A stretch of 64,000 nucleotides of DNA from Henckelia pumila (taxonomy: Eukaryota; Streptophyta; Magnoliopsida; Lamiales; Gesneriaceae): assembly GCF_033568475.1 (NCBI RefSeq), contig NC_133121.1, forward strand, positions 130,108,375 to 130,172,374, written 5' to 3'. Positions 47,113 through 58,300 of this stretch are shown piece after piece. The notes beneath the pieces were generated by a model. The model searched no databases. It was not told where the DNA came from and was given only the letters and a program-made list of their open reading frames with translations. How positions within the stretch are numbered: the first letter of the stretch is position 1; every line of letters starts with the position of its first letter. Position numbers and translations under genes: made by a program.

Positions 47113-48774
47113 GTTGCATGAGCCAGTCATGGATATTGACATATGTGAAATTGGTTTTCTGCAGCATCTGTCGTGGAGTTGGACCAGCAAGAACAAACTT
47201 CTTTGCTAAAGCCACATGGAAATGATTCTAATGTTAATGATTGTTAGGAATTTCAGGTGTGACCGCACAAGCTGAGAGACTTGTTTCCCCCCGTCAAGGG
47301 CTGCCCTCCTGAAGAATCGATTTGCATGCACGATCTTAAAGCTCAAGAAAAAACCCTTCGTCAGGTATCGTGCGGTGGATTTCTGCTAGTGTCTTTGATG
47401 TTTAACAATTTTGGTATTCTTAAAGTTACTTCATATCCAAAATTTTTGAGTCTGTTGCTTGCAGGAAGATAAAGGGGTATACTGAGAAAATTCGACGTGA
47501 AAGAGAAGAGCTCGAGATGCACAAAAAAGAGGTTAATAATCTGTTTCTTGAAAAATATGTTGATAGATGAATTCAGAAGAAAATGAACTTGCAAGTTTTT
47601 ACCATCAAATGACCAGATAAGGCTATTAGCCATGAATCTCATAAATTATTATTATATCATTTAATTTTAAACATATATCAATTATATTTAGAGTTGATGG
47701 TTGATAAGAATTTTATTATGTGTGTTTTACATAAATGATGATTTGTTCGATCAGTTATTACTTATTATGCACTTTAGATTTTTATTTTTCAGTTTTACAT
47801 ATGCAAATATGTAAATTGTGTTTGCAGGTAACAAGAAAAGAATATTAAATGTTTATAAGGACGCAGTGTTTGAAGATGCTTTACGAGATGGTTGAAGATA
47901 TTATACGGATCAGTTAACTGATTTTTTTTGCTAGGTTACACTTTGTTGCTATTGTACTAAAACTAAATGGATTTGGTGCATAACCACTTATATATAAGAA
48001 TTTTGTAAGTTAGACAAATATGAATAATGTATTGTATATTGGTTTCAATGAAAGTTTTTACTTATATTTTACGTTAATTTGCTATTGACGATGCTTGTGG
48101 TTATTTCATGATATGACAATTTTATTGGTGTTTTGATCGATGGAACATCAAAACTAATATGTATAGATTATATTTGTTATTGTAAAACTAATAAAAATAC
48201 ATTTCAAAATGTCTTTAAAAATAGCAAATAATGACACTTTTCAATGTTCTTATAAATTAAAACAAGTGACATTTATATGTCATAATAGTAAAGTTAACAT
48301 GACATTTTAAATTGACTTCATAAATTACTTGTGGTGACAATTTTTATTGTCATTATAAATAAAGGTATAAGACAAACATAAGTGTCGGTAAAAATAACAT
48401 TTCATGACATTTTCTATTGCCTTGAAATCTCTATTTTGTGACACTTGTAAAGTCAATGTTGATATCTTATGCTGACATTACAAAATGTCACAAATGCTAA
48501 GATGACATTAGAATAGAGGACATTTATTGCAAATGTCACCAAAACTTTATTGTCACCAAAAGTTCCATATAAGGACATTTATGTGTGTCAAGACATTTTT
48601 TCTACTAGTGGTCGTTGTATCTTAGAGACGATTGCCGCCAACGTTGAGCACTGTTAAGCGAGAAATTTCGTTCTTGCGGATAGAGAGATTCTCTCGCCTC
48701 AACTAACTCTTGTTCATTGGTGTTGCTGTTGCTTTGTTGTTCTGAATTCGGAATACATATCAAATAACATAAAT

Positions 48775-49345
48775 ATCTAATATAAAATTATATTTTGATT
48801 GTTAGTGATGTATATATAGCAAAGAGTCAAAGACAGCCACCAGCCAAATATATATGTAGCCACAGCGAGATACGCATATATTGCTATTTGCTAAAATATT
48901 TGATCGTAGGATGTGTTATAGCATTGCCATTGATGAATAAATTGGGAAATGCCACACAAATTATGTTTTTCCAGGAAAATATGACACGAATCCAAGATAT
49001 ACTATTAACGATCGAAGATAATTTCTGCTTCACGTTTTAAAGAAAAAGTTCACAATTTTTCGAGTGATAAATATTGGAGATGATTATATTTTTTTGGTTA
49101 TGTTATTTGAATTCCTTTTTTAATTTTTATTTTTATTTTTATTTTTGGTCTCGGTAAATATTAATTAATTTGTATTTTCAACATGTAACTTGCATATTTA
49201 TTTTTTATTTTATATTTGATCATGTTACGGGTGAATTTTTATATATATATTATTGTAACTTGTATATTGTTTTCATTTTTGGTCATTTAACTTATATTTT
49301 CTTTCATTTTCGATTTTTTTATGACCGAAAATCACAATAGAATCC
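48775..49345. other. AT-rich intergenic, nothing recognised
   Basis: No gene is seen. From about 49095 this sequence is similar to 56415-56620, as part of a segmental duplication. Confidence 0.5.
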
Positions 49346-52033
49346 TGTAACACCCGATATTTTTTTAAATACGTAAATCCGCATGCATAATTAGGATATT
49401 TAATTATTTAAATTTTAGATTTATGGGTTAAATAATTATGTGAATTATTTGTGCATGATTTAATTTATTTTTAAGCATTTAACCCATAATTAGTGATTTT
49501 TATGATTTTTAGTATTTTAATTAATTGTTTTGATCGCGTAGACGGGACCGTGGACGGACGAGATGAAAACTTTCCACCCAAATTATTTTATGAGCCTTTT
49601 TAGAGCCCTAAAATATTATTTTGAGTTTTATTATCTCAAAAATTTAAGTATTTAATTTTATATAATTTTAGGAGTCCATTTTTATTCAAAATAAGCCAAA
49701 ATATTGACTTTTTAGTATTTTTAAAATTTCCTAAATTTGTAATTTCGGGATTTTTGTATTTATAATTTAAATTATCAGATTGTAACTTATATTTAGAGTT
49801 TTAAAATTTTATGTTTTATATTTAAAGCTTTTAATTATTATTTCATTATCCTAAAACCTATTTTTTAATTAAAACTAAAAACCTAGACTAACCCTAAGCT
49901 ACCCAAACCCACGATTTCCCTAAGCTCAGCCGCCAACCCCATTCAATATTCATCTTCTTCGGCTAGTCATCCCCAAGAAAACTCCATAGCCTCGGTCTTG
50001 AAGGTCCAAAGTTCATCGTCGTCGCCCCGTCGTCCCGGAATCGTCTCGCTTTCGGTTTTTCTCTTCGTCTACGGTGAAAGGCATGATTCCTTCTCTATCT
50101 TTCGTGACATATCAGTGTATTATGTGTGAGTCGAGTTTGCATCGAATCCTTTTGAGAATTTTTTTTTCAGAAAATTCAATCGGTGATGGTTGTTTGCGTT
50201 TGATTACTTGGTTTCTTGATCATGCTCACGTTTTTTTTCATGCCATGGGTGTGTCCAACTGCTGTCCAAGGGTCCTTAGGTCGTGTGAGGGTTGTCTAGG
50301 CTCGAATGGCTCGAGTGGTTCGAGCCAAACGAGCCCAGAAAACCCAGCTGGTGCAGATCGGCTCCTGTAGGCGCGCAGATAGGGTTCGTGGAAGGGAGCT
50401 CGGGCTGGGCTCCTGGGGCTGCATGGGTTCGAGGTTTTGGTCTGGTTAGGACCGCCCAGACGTGGGCTACGTCTGGGCGGTGGGGCTCCGGCCAGGGGTG
50501 GTCGGAGCAGGGCGGCAGCAGCCCTGGAAGGGCTGCTGCTCGCGGCTGCGGCCGAGAGGAACAAGGGGGAAGACGGGTTAGGTGTTAGGGTTAGTTCCGG
50601 GTCGGGTCTTGGGTCCGGGTCGGGTCAGTTAAGTCGTGGGTCAAGTTAGTTGGGTCCGGGTCCGGGTTAAGTTAGTTGGGCTCGGGTATTTTTATTTTAG
50701 AGTTTTAAGTTTAATTAAAGGGTTAATGGGCCTAATTAAATCTTAAAATTTTATTGGGCTCAATTTAATTATTTTGGGCTAAGATTAAATTATTTGGGCT
50801 TAATTAATTTATTTAAGTGAGTCCAATAATTTTTATGGGCTTTAGGGCCCATGAAAGTTATTGGGCCAGTCTTTGGGCTTTTGGGCCCATTGGGACAGGA
50901 ACAGTGTTATTGGGCCTAAGTTAGTCTTAATGGGCTTTGGTTGATTTATTGGGCCTAGAAAAGTTGTTAATGAGCTTAAGTACACTAATGGGCCAAGTCT
51001 TAAGTTAATGGGCTTGTATGTCTAGGGCCAGCAGTTGAATCAAACCATGAGAAATTTCATGTGTCCTGAGTTTATATTTAATTATTTTATGCATGAAAAG
51101 TTATTTGAATATTTATATGATATTAGAAAATAAATTAAATATAAATGAAGGACACACAATTTATTTAAAGTACATGCATTCATGAAATCAATTTTTATGC
51201 TATGATTGAAGTTCTATGGTTGAGCAAATAAAATATTTTAGGTGGAAATTGAAGTAGTGTGGCCATTTATGTATGGGCAGTTTCTGCCATTTATGTATGG
51301 GTGGTTCGCCACCAGCCTCGTACGATGGTTTCTTAGACTGACTATAAGTATGGGTCACACTTACGGATAGGACCATTCGATGTTAAGAAAATAAGTGCTC
51401 AACAACTCAAGTATGTATGATATTATGTATGTTATGTATAATTCAGTGATTTCTTTAAGCAACATTTATGTTATTATTTTTGAAGCATGCTCATGCATTT
51501 ATAGGTTAAGTATTATGTATGAAAGTGTATTAAATTATTTTAAACCCTTGTTAGTATGCATGTTGGGCCTCTAGGCTCACTACACTGATATGGTGCAGGT
51601 GAGTACGTAGAGGAGCAGGTTACCCCTACCGGTGGTGAGGACGTATGAGCGGAGCTGCAGTGGCCCCGTGACCGTAGTCTGCATCGTGCTAGTGTTCTAT
51701 GCATGAATATTTTAAACACTATTTTATTTGAAGATTTTATTCCAGTGTTGAGATTTAAGTATTATTTTTATGCAACTTTTTAGTGTATGCACTGTTGATT
51801 AAATTGTTTTGAATTATTTTAAGTATTGCATGATTCAGACGTTTTAGTAATTATTTTTATGTTGCATAATTATTTATTAAATTTTAAATCTCTTTTATGG
51901 TTGTACATATATGTATGGGCATATATGTATATATATATAAATATTTTACTTAGTATTTATTTTAAAATTAAAAGAAAAAGAAAAATTTTTAAATTTTCCG
52001 CATTTTAGAAATTTATAAGTTTAGGATGTTTCA
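49346..52033 (+). mobile_element. Solo LTR of a Gypsy (Tekay-like) element
   Basis: 2,688 bp, starts TGTAACACCCGATATTT and ends AGGATGTTTCA, flanked by a perfect AATCC duplication (49341-49345, 52034-52038). There is no coding region or second LTR. The TGTAACACCC start and a CAGGTGAGTACGTAG-like motif near 51597 are common in plant Tekay LTRs. A GC-rich stretch at 50230-50650 and repeated GGGCTTAAT-like motifs (50700-51010) make up its interior. The uninterrupted target exists in the duplicated copy near 56615. Confidence 0.85.
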
Positions 52034-52108
52034 AATCCGATTAAAAAAAAAACCAAAAATGAAAATAACGTACAAACTAAGCAAGTTATACTGTATACAA
52101 GTCATGAA

Positions 52109-53914
52109 CTAAAGGAAACCCTTTTCCTTGCAGCATCTAATTGCGTCATCAAACATATCTTCAAGTCCATGCTGAAACTTGAATCCACTGTCCACTAATT
52201 TTTTTGATGAAAACCCAGAAAATTTAACTTGCACCTTGTCCTTCAAGGAACTGAATATATTCATGAAGGCAAACACAAAATATCACAAAGAAGGATGCGG
52301 AATATTATGGATTATAATTCCTAGCAATATATATAAGGCCTAATCCTTCGTATCCGTACTTATCGATCTGTCATTGTTTATTATGTCACTTGTGTTTATT
52401 TCGCATAATTTATATTGTTTCTAGAATTGATCAAAATGTTTTTTTTTTTTAAAAAAAAAGTTAGAAGTTTAGAAGTTACTCTGCATTAATCGGTAGCTGA
52501 TGATACTGAGGATATCTTTCAGAAACAAACTCGATTAACTTGTGTATTGTGACCTCGAGAGCTGAACAAAGGTACCTCCCCTTTGCATTCGGATGCTCGA
52601 AAAGGAAGACGTGGGCTCTCGCAACGTCGTCCACATGAACCATACTTGTATCCCCCAAGTATTTATAGTGCTCTTGCTCACCTGAAATTATTATTAATTT
52701 ATCATCATCAAGTAAATTATTTCAAAGCTAGCTAATTAATTAGAGAAAATTGCTTTTTTAGTATGTATGTTTGTGATTTTGTGATTTCAGTCTTTTATAT
52801 TAGCCGATTTCAGTTTTAGTCCGCTATCTTTATTTTTTTGGCAATTTTAGTCCTTTTTCGACGTGGCGCTGACGTGGCACCAATTCAGTGTTGATGTGGA
52901 GCTGACATGTATAGTGTCACATAAGCATTTTCGAATAAAAAAGTACCCAAAAATCGAAACATGTAAGACTAATATGAAAACATAGAGGACCAAAATCGCA
53001 AAGCGACAAACATACAAGACCAAATTTACAGTTTTTCCAATTAATTAATACACACAACGCTATGTGAGTGTTTGGGAGAGCTTTGTGAAATTTATTTTGT
53101 GAAGAAACATGAGAGAAATTTTGTTAGTTACCTAAAATCAAGGCCAGAAATATCTTCACTGAGTCAGGGAAATGGGAACAGATGAAGGGACCATGTATCC
53201 ATGTCGGGACCACCGTCACGAAATCCAATCCATGGCTCTCAGCAAATTCAATCGCTGCTTTCTCCGTCAATGTCTTGCTTATTACATAAGATCCCGCCGG
53301 CTCTCCTATGCTTCTCATGAGTCCCACGTCCGTCCAAGAATCCTCATCCAACACGTCCGAATTCTTCTTGCCACTGAAAATAACAGTCGATGCACTCGAA
53401 GTGTACACCACTCGCTTCACCGTTTTCGAGTCGATGCAAGCTTGTAAAATGGCTAGGACACCATTGATGGCCCTTTTGGTCTTCGTTTCTTCATCCTCTT
53501 TACCATCTAAATCCAAGGCATGCGCCACGTGGAAAACTCCGGTGCATCCTTGGACGGCGGGCGCGAAGGTCTCGGGCTTGTCAAGATCCGCGTAGAAGAT
53601 TTGGAGCCTTTCTGATGCGCCTGGAAGATTTGTGAGGTAGTTTACGTCCCTTTTGCGGCCATCTGTACGTTGCATTAAAATTATATAAATTTCCCTTCAT
53701 AGGATCAGATATATTTTAATCAAGTCAAGCTGAATAAATTAAGATTAAACAAGCTGCATATAATATAATATATATATATACCTGGATTTGGCCTTACAGT
53801 GGTGTTGACAGTGTAACCAGACTGAAGAAGCTTCAGAACAAGCCATGATCCAAGAAAACCAGTCCCACCAGTTACACATACTCTTCCCTTCTTGCTATTA
53901 TCCTCTAATTCCAT
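52109..53914 (-). CDS. Vestitone-reductase-like NADPH-dependent reductase (SDR, DFR superfamily), second copy
   Basis: Paralog of the gene at 32228-33668, same strand and same four-exon structure: 53914-53782, 53662-53132, 52681-52480, 52250-52109 (1,008 nt, 335 aa), all [12 protein letters not shown] at residues 15-22, YTSS at 131-134 and catalytic Y170-xxx-K174 (YVISK) are present, as is [15 protein letters not shown]. The start gives a normal N-terminus ([17 protein letters not shown]). Intron 2 (between exons 2 and 3) holds a foldback MITE at 52743-53038. A 2.7-kb solo LTR begins about 75 bp past the stop codon and may supply or disturb the 3' end. A truncated third copy lies at 56931-58114. 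The substrate is unknown: flavonoid, isoflavanone or another carbonyl. Confidence 0.93.
52743..53038. mobile_element. Foldback MITE, copy 2 (Mutator-like), in reductase intron 2
   Basis: 296 bp, same family as 30961-31247 (shared TTCAGTTTTAGTC, GGCAATTTTAGTC-like and GACCAAAATCGCAAAGCGAC motifs). Perfect 9-bp duplication AATTAATTA at 52734-52742 and 53039-53047. Confidence 0.85.
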
Positions 53915-55167
53915 TTCTGCAAATTAATTAATCACGATTCAGAGATACTCGGACTATGTATATATTATATATGATGTATAATATTCAATTATTGTATTAT
54001 ATGTACATATATACAGCCAATATATACTTGAACAGCTTCTAGCTAGCCAGGCACTAGCTGTTTGTTTTCGACTTCTCTATGTCTGATATTACAACACCCG
54101 ATCCGGACGGACACCACATATTTTATAGATATTTTTTGCGCTTGTTTTTGTTTTAATTGCATGGACGAGGTTACGTTGGCGAGATATTTGTTTGAATGAC
54201 CGAAATTTTAATGTTTTTGTGCACGTCATGGTTGCATCATCCAATTCCAACCCTTAAATTAGAAGACACTCGCAATTAATGAGATAATGAGACGTTAATT
54301 TTACAGCATTTCTGAACCACGAATTTTTTCTATAATTTACGTGCTATTTGGATATGTGTTAAATGGTTAATGAGATACTATCATTTGGTACCATATGAGT
54401 AATATACAAATAATTCATCAAAGGGTCAACATCTCAACACATATATGTATATTAATTAATATTACATGGTTGAGATGGCAATCATGGATTGTGTGATTTT
54501 TTATTAGGGTAATACCCTTAAAATATGTTGAACTAAACCCTGTTAAATGGCAAAATCCTGACTAATATTTCGCTGGGATTGCCCGAACTAATTTTGATTC
54601 CACCAACTCGGGTTGGCGGAACTACCTTAAAAACAAATTATATATGGCCGGTTGGTGTAAGTTGTAACCGATCCATATTATATAAATAATTTTAAAAAAA
54701 AAACACACACACACACACACAACAACACAACAACTTTCGCTTTATTGTGAACGAGCAATTTTTGTGATTGAGCAAATTATTTGTTTTTATTATTAACTTG
54801 TGAATCGACTTTAATTAGTCAATTAATATTGTAAATTCAATAAATTACGAAATTTCGTGGAATTGGATATTCCTGAAAATTCAAACAAATTTAGTCAAGC
54901 AGTAATAAGTTGATCAGCAACCTTCTAGATGCATCTTTGGATCCACAATGTTATCATGCATGAAAGGGAGAGTATTGATTTGGATTAAAAAGTCGTATAT
55001 ATAACATTTAACACATGCACTGCGCATGTTATCTTCACTGTAGTGGAAATCTATTTTCGTGGGCTAACAGAAGGCAAAATGAAGACATCATTTTCGAACG
55101 GTTAGACAGATATTATGTGAGCTCTTTAGCATGGCGATTGATGTACCCTATTGCAAAGTGCTCGAGG
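53915..55167. other. Intergenic region upstream of the second reductase
   Basis: The first 150 bases must include the reductase promoter; TATA-like TATATATAC runs are present but none stands out. A (CA)n tract lies at about 54702-54722. The segment at about 54855-55000 has a copy at 58115-58300. No gene is seen. Confidence 0.5.
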
Positions 55168-56101
55168 CAGGCCCGAACCTATTATATAACAAATGAGGCA
55201 AATGCCTCAGGTCTAAAAAATTTTGGGGCTTCAAAATCTTTTTTAAAAAAAATATTAATATGATATTTTATGAGCCCATTTTAAATAAGCCCATAAATAA
55301 TAGTTTATAAGTCCTCTCTTAATTTCTTTACAAAGATTAAAAAAAAAAAAAAAAGCCTATCTTAGTTAGTTAATTTTAAACGTGATAATTAAGAACATCA
55401 CCGAGAGGGAGAAGAAATCTGCAGAGAGCAGATTGAACAAAATTTCACATTTTTCACATTCAAATATTCGAGTGAGGCTGAGGTAAGAAAAATCTCTTTT
55501 CCTTCCACCACTCAAGCATATTTAGATTTTGACTTTTCAGAATAATGAATTCTTTCTTTTTTACGTTTGCTTGTGTGACTCATCAGTTATCACTAGTGAT
55601 AATTTTTTTTCTAAGATTACTTTATTTGGAAGGAATCTAGTTTAGAGTCATAACTGGATTGGTTATTAATTACTTTTGGATTGAACTATTCCTAACAGAA
55701 ACTTTTCTTCAAATTTCCCAAATTGAAGTTGATCAAAACTTATCTTCGATAAACTATATATGTCGTAAGAAAGACTAAATGTGTTAGCTATGTTATCTAT
55801 CGAGAAAAAAATTGTTAAGAAAGTTGATGATGTAAACTTAATTAATAGTATTTTCACTTAAAAAACTAGCTATATATATTCACTTAACTATGTACTGGTT
55901 CGGAATATGAATTTTATATTTTGTTTGGATCTTTTTTATTTTTTTATTTTTAAGTATTTGCTTATAACATATTGTTTTTGTTGATTTATTTTTTCAAAAT
56001 TTTATTTCTAGAATTCATGTTATAAATACTATTATTTCTAAGCTATGAGGGCACCATTTTTGGTGCTCACCTCAGACCTCAAAATCTCAGGTCCAGCACT
56101 G
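55168..56101. mobile_element. hAT-like non-autonomous DNA transposon
   Basis: 934 bp with ends CAGGCCCGAACC and (reverse complement) CAGTGCTGGACC, flanked by 8-bp GCTCGAGG (55060-type motif at 55160-55167) and GCTCGAGT (56102-56109), one mismatch. Subterminal GAGGCAAATGCCTCAGGTCT on the left and GAGGTCTGAGGTGAGCACC (reverse complement) on the right resemble plant hAT elements. No transposase frame is present. Confidence 0.6.
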
Positions 56102-56414
56102 GCTCGAGTCTGGACTTTTATCACTCGGATCATCGACCAATCTGTTTGAATCTCGGCCAAGCGTCGACCTGTGCTAATCCAGATCGGTATGCCACTCGCC
56201 CAAGGAATTTGCATTATGGGCTAGCTAGGGATGCTGAGTGTGCATGAGGCAGTAATATACGAATTCCGAAGGGTGGGACAATATATATAATAGTATTTCG
56301 GCCGATACTGGTTTAGTGGGGAAGATCCCGAGGAAAATAAAATCGAAACGGGATCAGCTCTCAAAACTTCATATTACTGGAACAATGAAATGGACCGAGT
56401 GCAGGAACTTGAGC
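56102..56414. other. Unassigned sequence between the hAT element and the duplicated segment
   Basis: Somewhat higher GC than the surroundings. No gene or repeat is recognised. Confidence 0.35.
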
Positions 56415-56930
56415 ATATTATGTTGTTTGAACTCTTTTTATTTTTGGTACTGTTAAATATGAATTTGTATGTTCAACATGTAAGTTGCATGTTTATTTTT
56501 AATTTTATTTTTTGATCGGTGAATTTTTATCAGTAGGCTTATAACTTATATATTTGTTTTCATTTTTTGTCTTTTACTTGTTTTCATTTTCGATCTTTTT
56601 GTATGATCGAAAAACACAATAGACTCCAATAAAAAAAAGATCAAAATAAAAATAACATACAAAGCTAAGCTAGTTAAATATCCAAAACTGAAAACACATG
56701 CAAGTGACATGATGATTACAAATGAATATTCACCGTAATAAGACCAATAACACAAAAAAAAAAAAAACAAAAAAATGCAAATTACATGACTGAAAATACA
56801 AATTCACCAATAATAAAACCCAACTAAAAAAAATACAAATATAGAACCAAAAATGTTTCTATTAAGCCACCAACTCTTATACATAATTATCCTACTAAAT
56901 TTCTTTTGAAGATCATGAATTCATCACGAA

Positions 56931-58114
56931 TTAAAGGAAACCCTTTTCCTTGCATGCGTCATCAAACATATCTTCAAGTCCATGCTGAAACTTGAATCCA
57001 CTGTCCACTAATTTCTTTGATGACAACCCGGAACATTAATTTTACTGGCACCATGTCCTTCAAGGAACTGAATTCATGAAGGAAAACACAAAATATCACA
57101 AACAAGGATACGAAATATGGATCATAATTAAGAAGGTAGTCTTCCTAGCTATAAGTAAGGCCTAATCCTATATATATATAAAGATATATTTCGTTGTATC
57201 CGTGTTTATCTGTCATTGTTTATTATATAACTTGTGACGTTATTTCGTATAATTTTATATATATTGAATTGTCCAAAATGTTTAAAAAAAGTACTTGAAG
57301 ATTAGAAACGATGTTTAACAATTCAATACGCTGATTAATAGAAGTATACTACTTACTCTGTATTAATTGGTAACTTATATTGGGGATATCTTTCAGAAAT
57401 AAACTCGATTAACTTGTGTTTTGTGACCTCGAGAGCCGAACAAAGGTACCTCCCCTTTGCATTCGGATGCTCGAAAAGGAAGACGTGGGCTCTCGCAACG
57501 TCGTCCACATGAACCATACTTGTATCCCCCAAGTATTTATAATGCTCTTGCTCACCTGAAATTATTATTAATTATATCTGATCGATAAATAGCTGCGTAC
57601 TATATATATGTCATCTACTAATTCATTGTGCAATCAATATTATTAGACAACGAAACATGAAATGTTGTTGTAGAGTGTTAGAATATTGTCCCACATCGGT
57701 AACTCACCTCTTGAGCTAGCTTTCAAGGTGAGTTAGGTCCTTAATATAGACAAGGACAACTCTCACCTCTTGAGCTAGCTTTTGAGGTGAGTTAGGTCCA
57801 AGTCTTATTTCTAACATGGTATCAGAGCCCAGACCCTCCGTGTGTGTTGGACCGCACATAATTGGGCTGCATATAATTAGGCCACCCATTAATATCTCCA
57901 AGCTCCAGATGTTCATTCCTGGGCGTTTGGGGGTGTGTTAGAATATTGTCCCACATCGGTAGGATACAATTCCTGGAAGTCCTTAATATAGACAAGGACA
58001 ACCCTCACCTCTTGAGCTAGCTTTTGAGGTGAGTTAGGTCAAAGTCTCATTTCTAACATAGAAAAATTAATTTGTTACCAAAAATCAAGGCCAGAAATAT
58101 CTTCACTGTGTCAG
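56931..58114 (-). pseudogene. Truncated vestitone-reductase-like pseudogene
   Basis: Copy of the gene at 52109-53914. Exon 2 remnant: 58114-58079 only. Exon 3: 57555-57357, 3 nt shorter than the parent but in frame. Exon 4: 57067-56931, with a net 4-nt gain early in the exon that shifts the frame and a 9-nt deletion later. Exon 1 and the Rossmann half are gone, so no NADPH binding or catalytic YxxxK remains. Splice dinucleotides are still present. A TRIM (57676-58058) sits in intron 2. It could be transcribed antisense or as a non-coding RNA, but nothing shows this. Confidence 0.85.
57676..58058 (+). mobile_element. TRIM (short non-coding LTR element)
   Basis: 383 bp. LTRs 57676-57816 (141 bp) and 57936-58058 (123 bp), both TGTTAGAATATTGTCCCACA to TTTCTAACA. 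Primer-binding site TGGTATCAGAGC at 57817-57828 and a G-rich polypurine-like tract just before 57936. Flanked by TAGAG and TAGAA. The first LTR has an internal repeat of the ACCTCTTGAGCTAGCTTT block, which explains its greater length. It codes for nothing. Confidence 0.85.
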
Positions 58115-58300
58115 ATTGCGTGGAATTGGATATTCCTGAAAATTCAAACAAATTTAGTCAAGCAGCAATAAGTTGATCAGCAACCTTCTAGATGCATCTT
58201 TGGATACACAATGGACAACGACTTCAATAATTTACCATGAAAGCTAGATAGGGAGTAGGGAGTATTGATTTAATTGGAGTAAAAAGTCGTATATAAAAAA

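Larger units (their letters stand above)
36263..48610 (+). mobile_element. Candidate composite CACTA macrotransposon
   Basis: The block starts with a CACTA left end (CACTACTAGAAAAAAC) and ends with a CACTA right end (TTTTTTCTACTAGTG). The 3-bp repeat GTC flanks these outer ends (36260-36262, 48611-48613). Two CACTA elements of one family, in the same orientation, lie at its ends and neither has a matching 3-bp repeat of its own: the inner flanks are GGG after 40348 and TAT before 44085. The passenger (40349-44084) contains a tandem array and a Helitron. Confidence 0.6.
44085..48610 (+). mobile_element. CACTA element 2, non-autonomous, with captured gene fragments
   Basis: 4,526 bp, starting CACTACTAGAAAAATTGG and ending TTTTTTCTACTAGTG, with the same subterminal TGACATTTT and TGTCATTATAAATA motifs as element 1. 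No transposase is seen. It holds a lipocalin fragment (45778-45862), an ATG-bearing GC-rich segment near 44480 and a tandem duplication with a MITE. Several exon-like islands (about 46391-46458, 47255-47364, 47465-47531) bordered by GT/AG suggest several captured gene pieces. Confidence 0.8.
35595..48769 (+). mobile_element. Putative solo LTR (about 824 bp) split by a 12.3-kb composite CACTA insertion
   Basis: The left part is 35595-36262 and the right part 48614-48769. It starts TGTAAGGAAAATTTG and ends CAAATAACA, with the 5-bp duplication TAAAT on both sides (35590-35594, 48770-48774). There is no primer-binding site or polypurine tract beside it, as expected of a solo LTR. A TATA-like CTATATATATG near 36076 supports plus orientation. 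Three copies of the palindrome CGCTCGAGCG lie in its left part. The family is not identified. The call depends on the two halves being continuous. Confidence 0.6.
56415..58300 (-). repeat. Partial segmental duplication of the second reductase locus
   Basis: In the same order as 49095-55000, it carries the flank without the solo LTR (56415-56930), exon 4, exon 3, part of intron 2, the last 36 bases of exon 2, then a jump to sequence matching 54855-55000. About 1.7 kb with exon 1, most of exon 2 and the promoter is missing from this copy. Confidence 0.8.

Noticed and set aside
50074-50649. Open frames of 70-108 residues in the GC-rich stretch
   Set aside because: They overlap on both strands inside a solo LTR and show no domain; high GC alone keeps them open.
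57716-57916. 66-residue open frame on the minus strand
   Set aside because: It lies across the TRIM and has no coding features.
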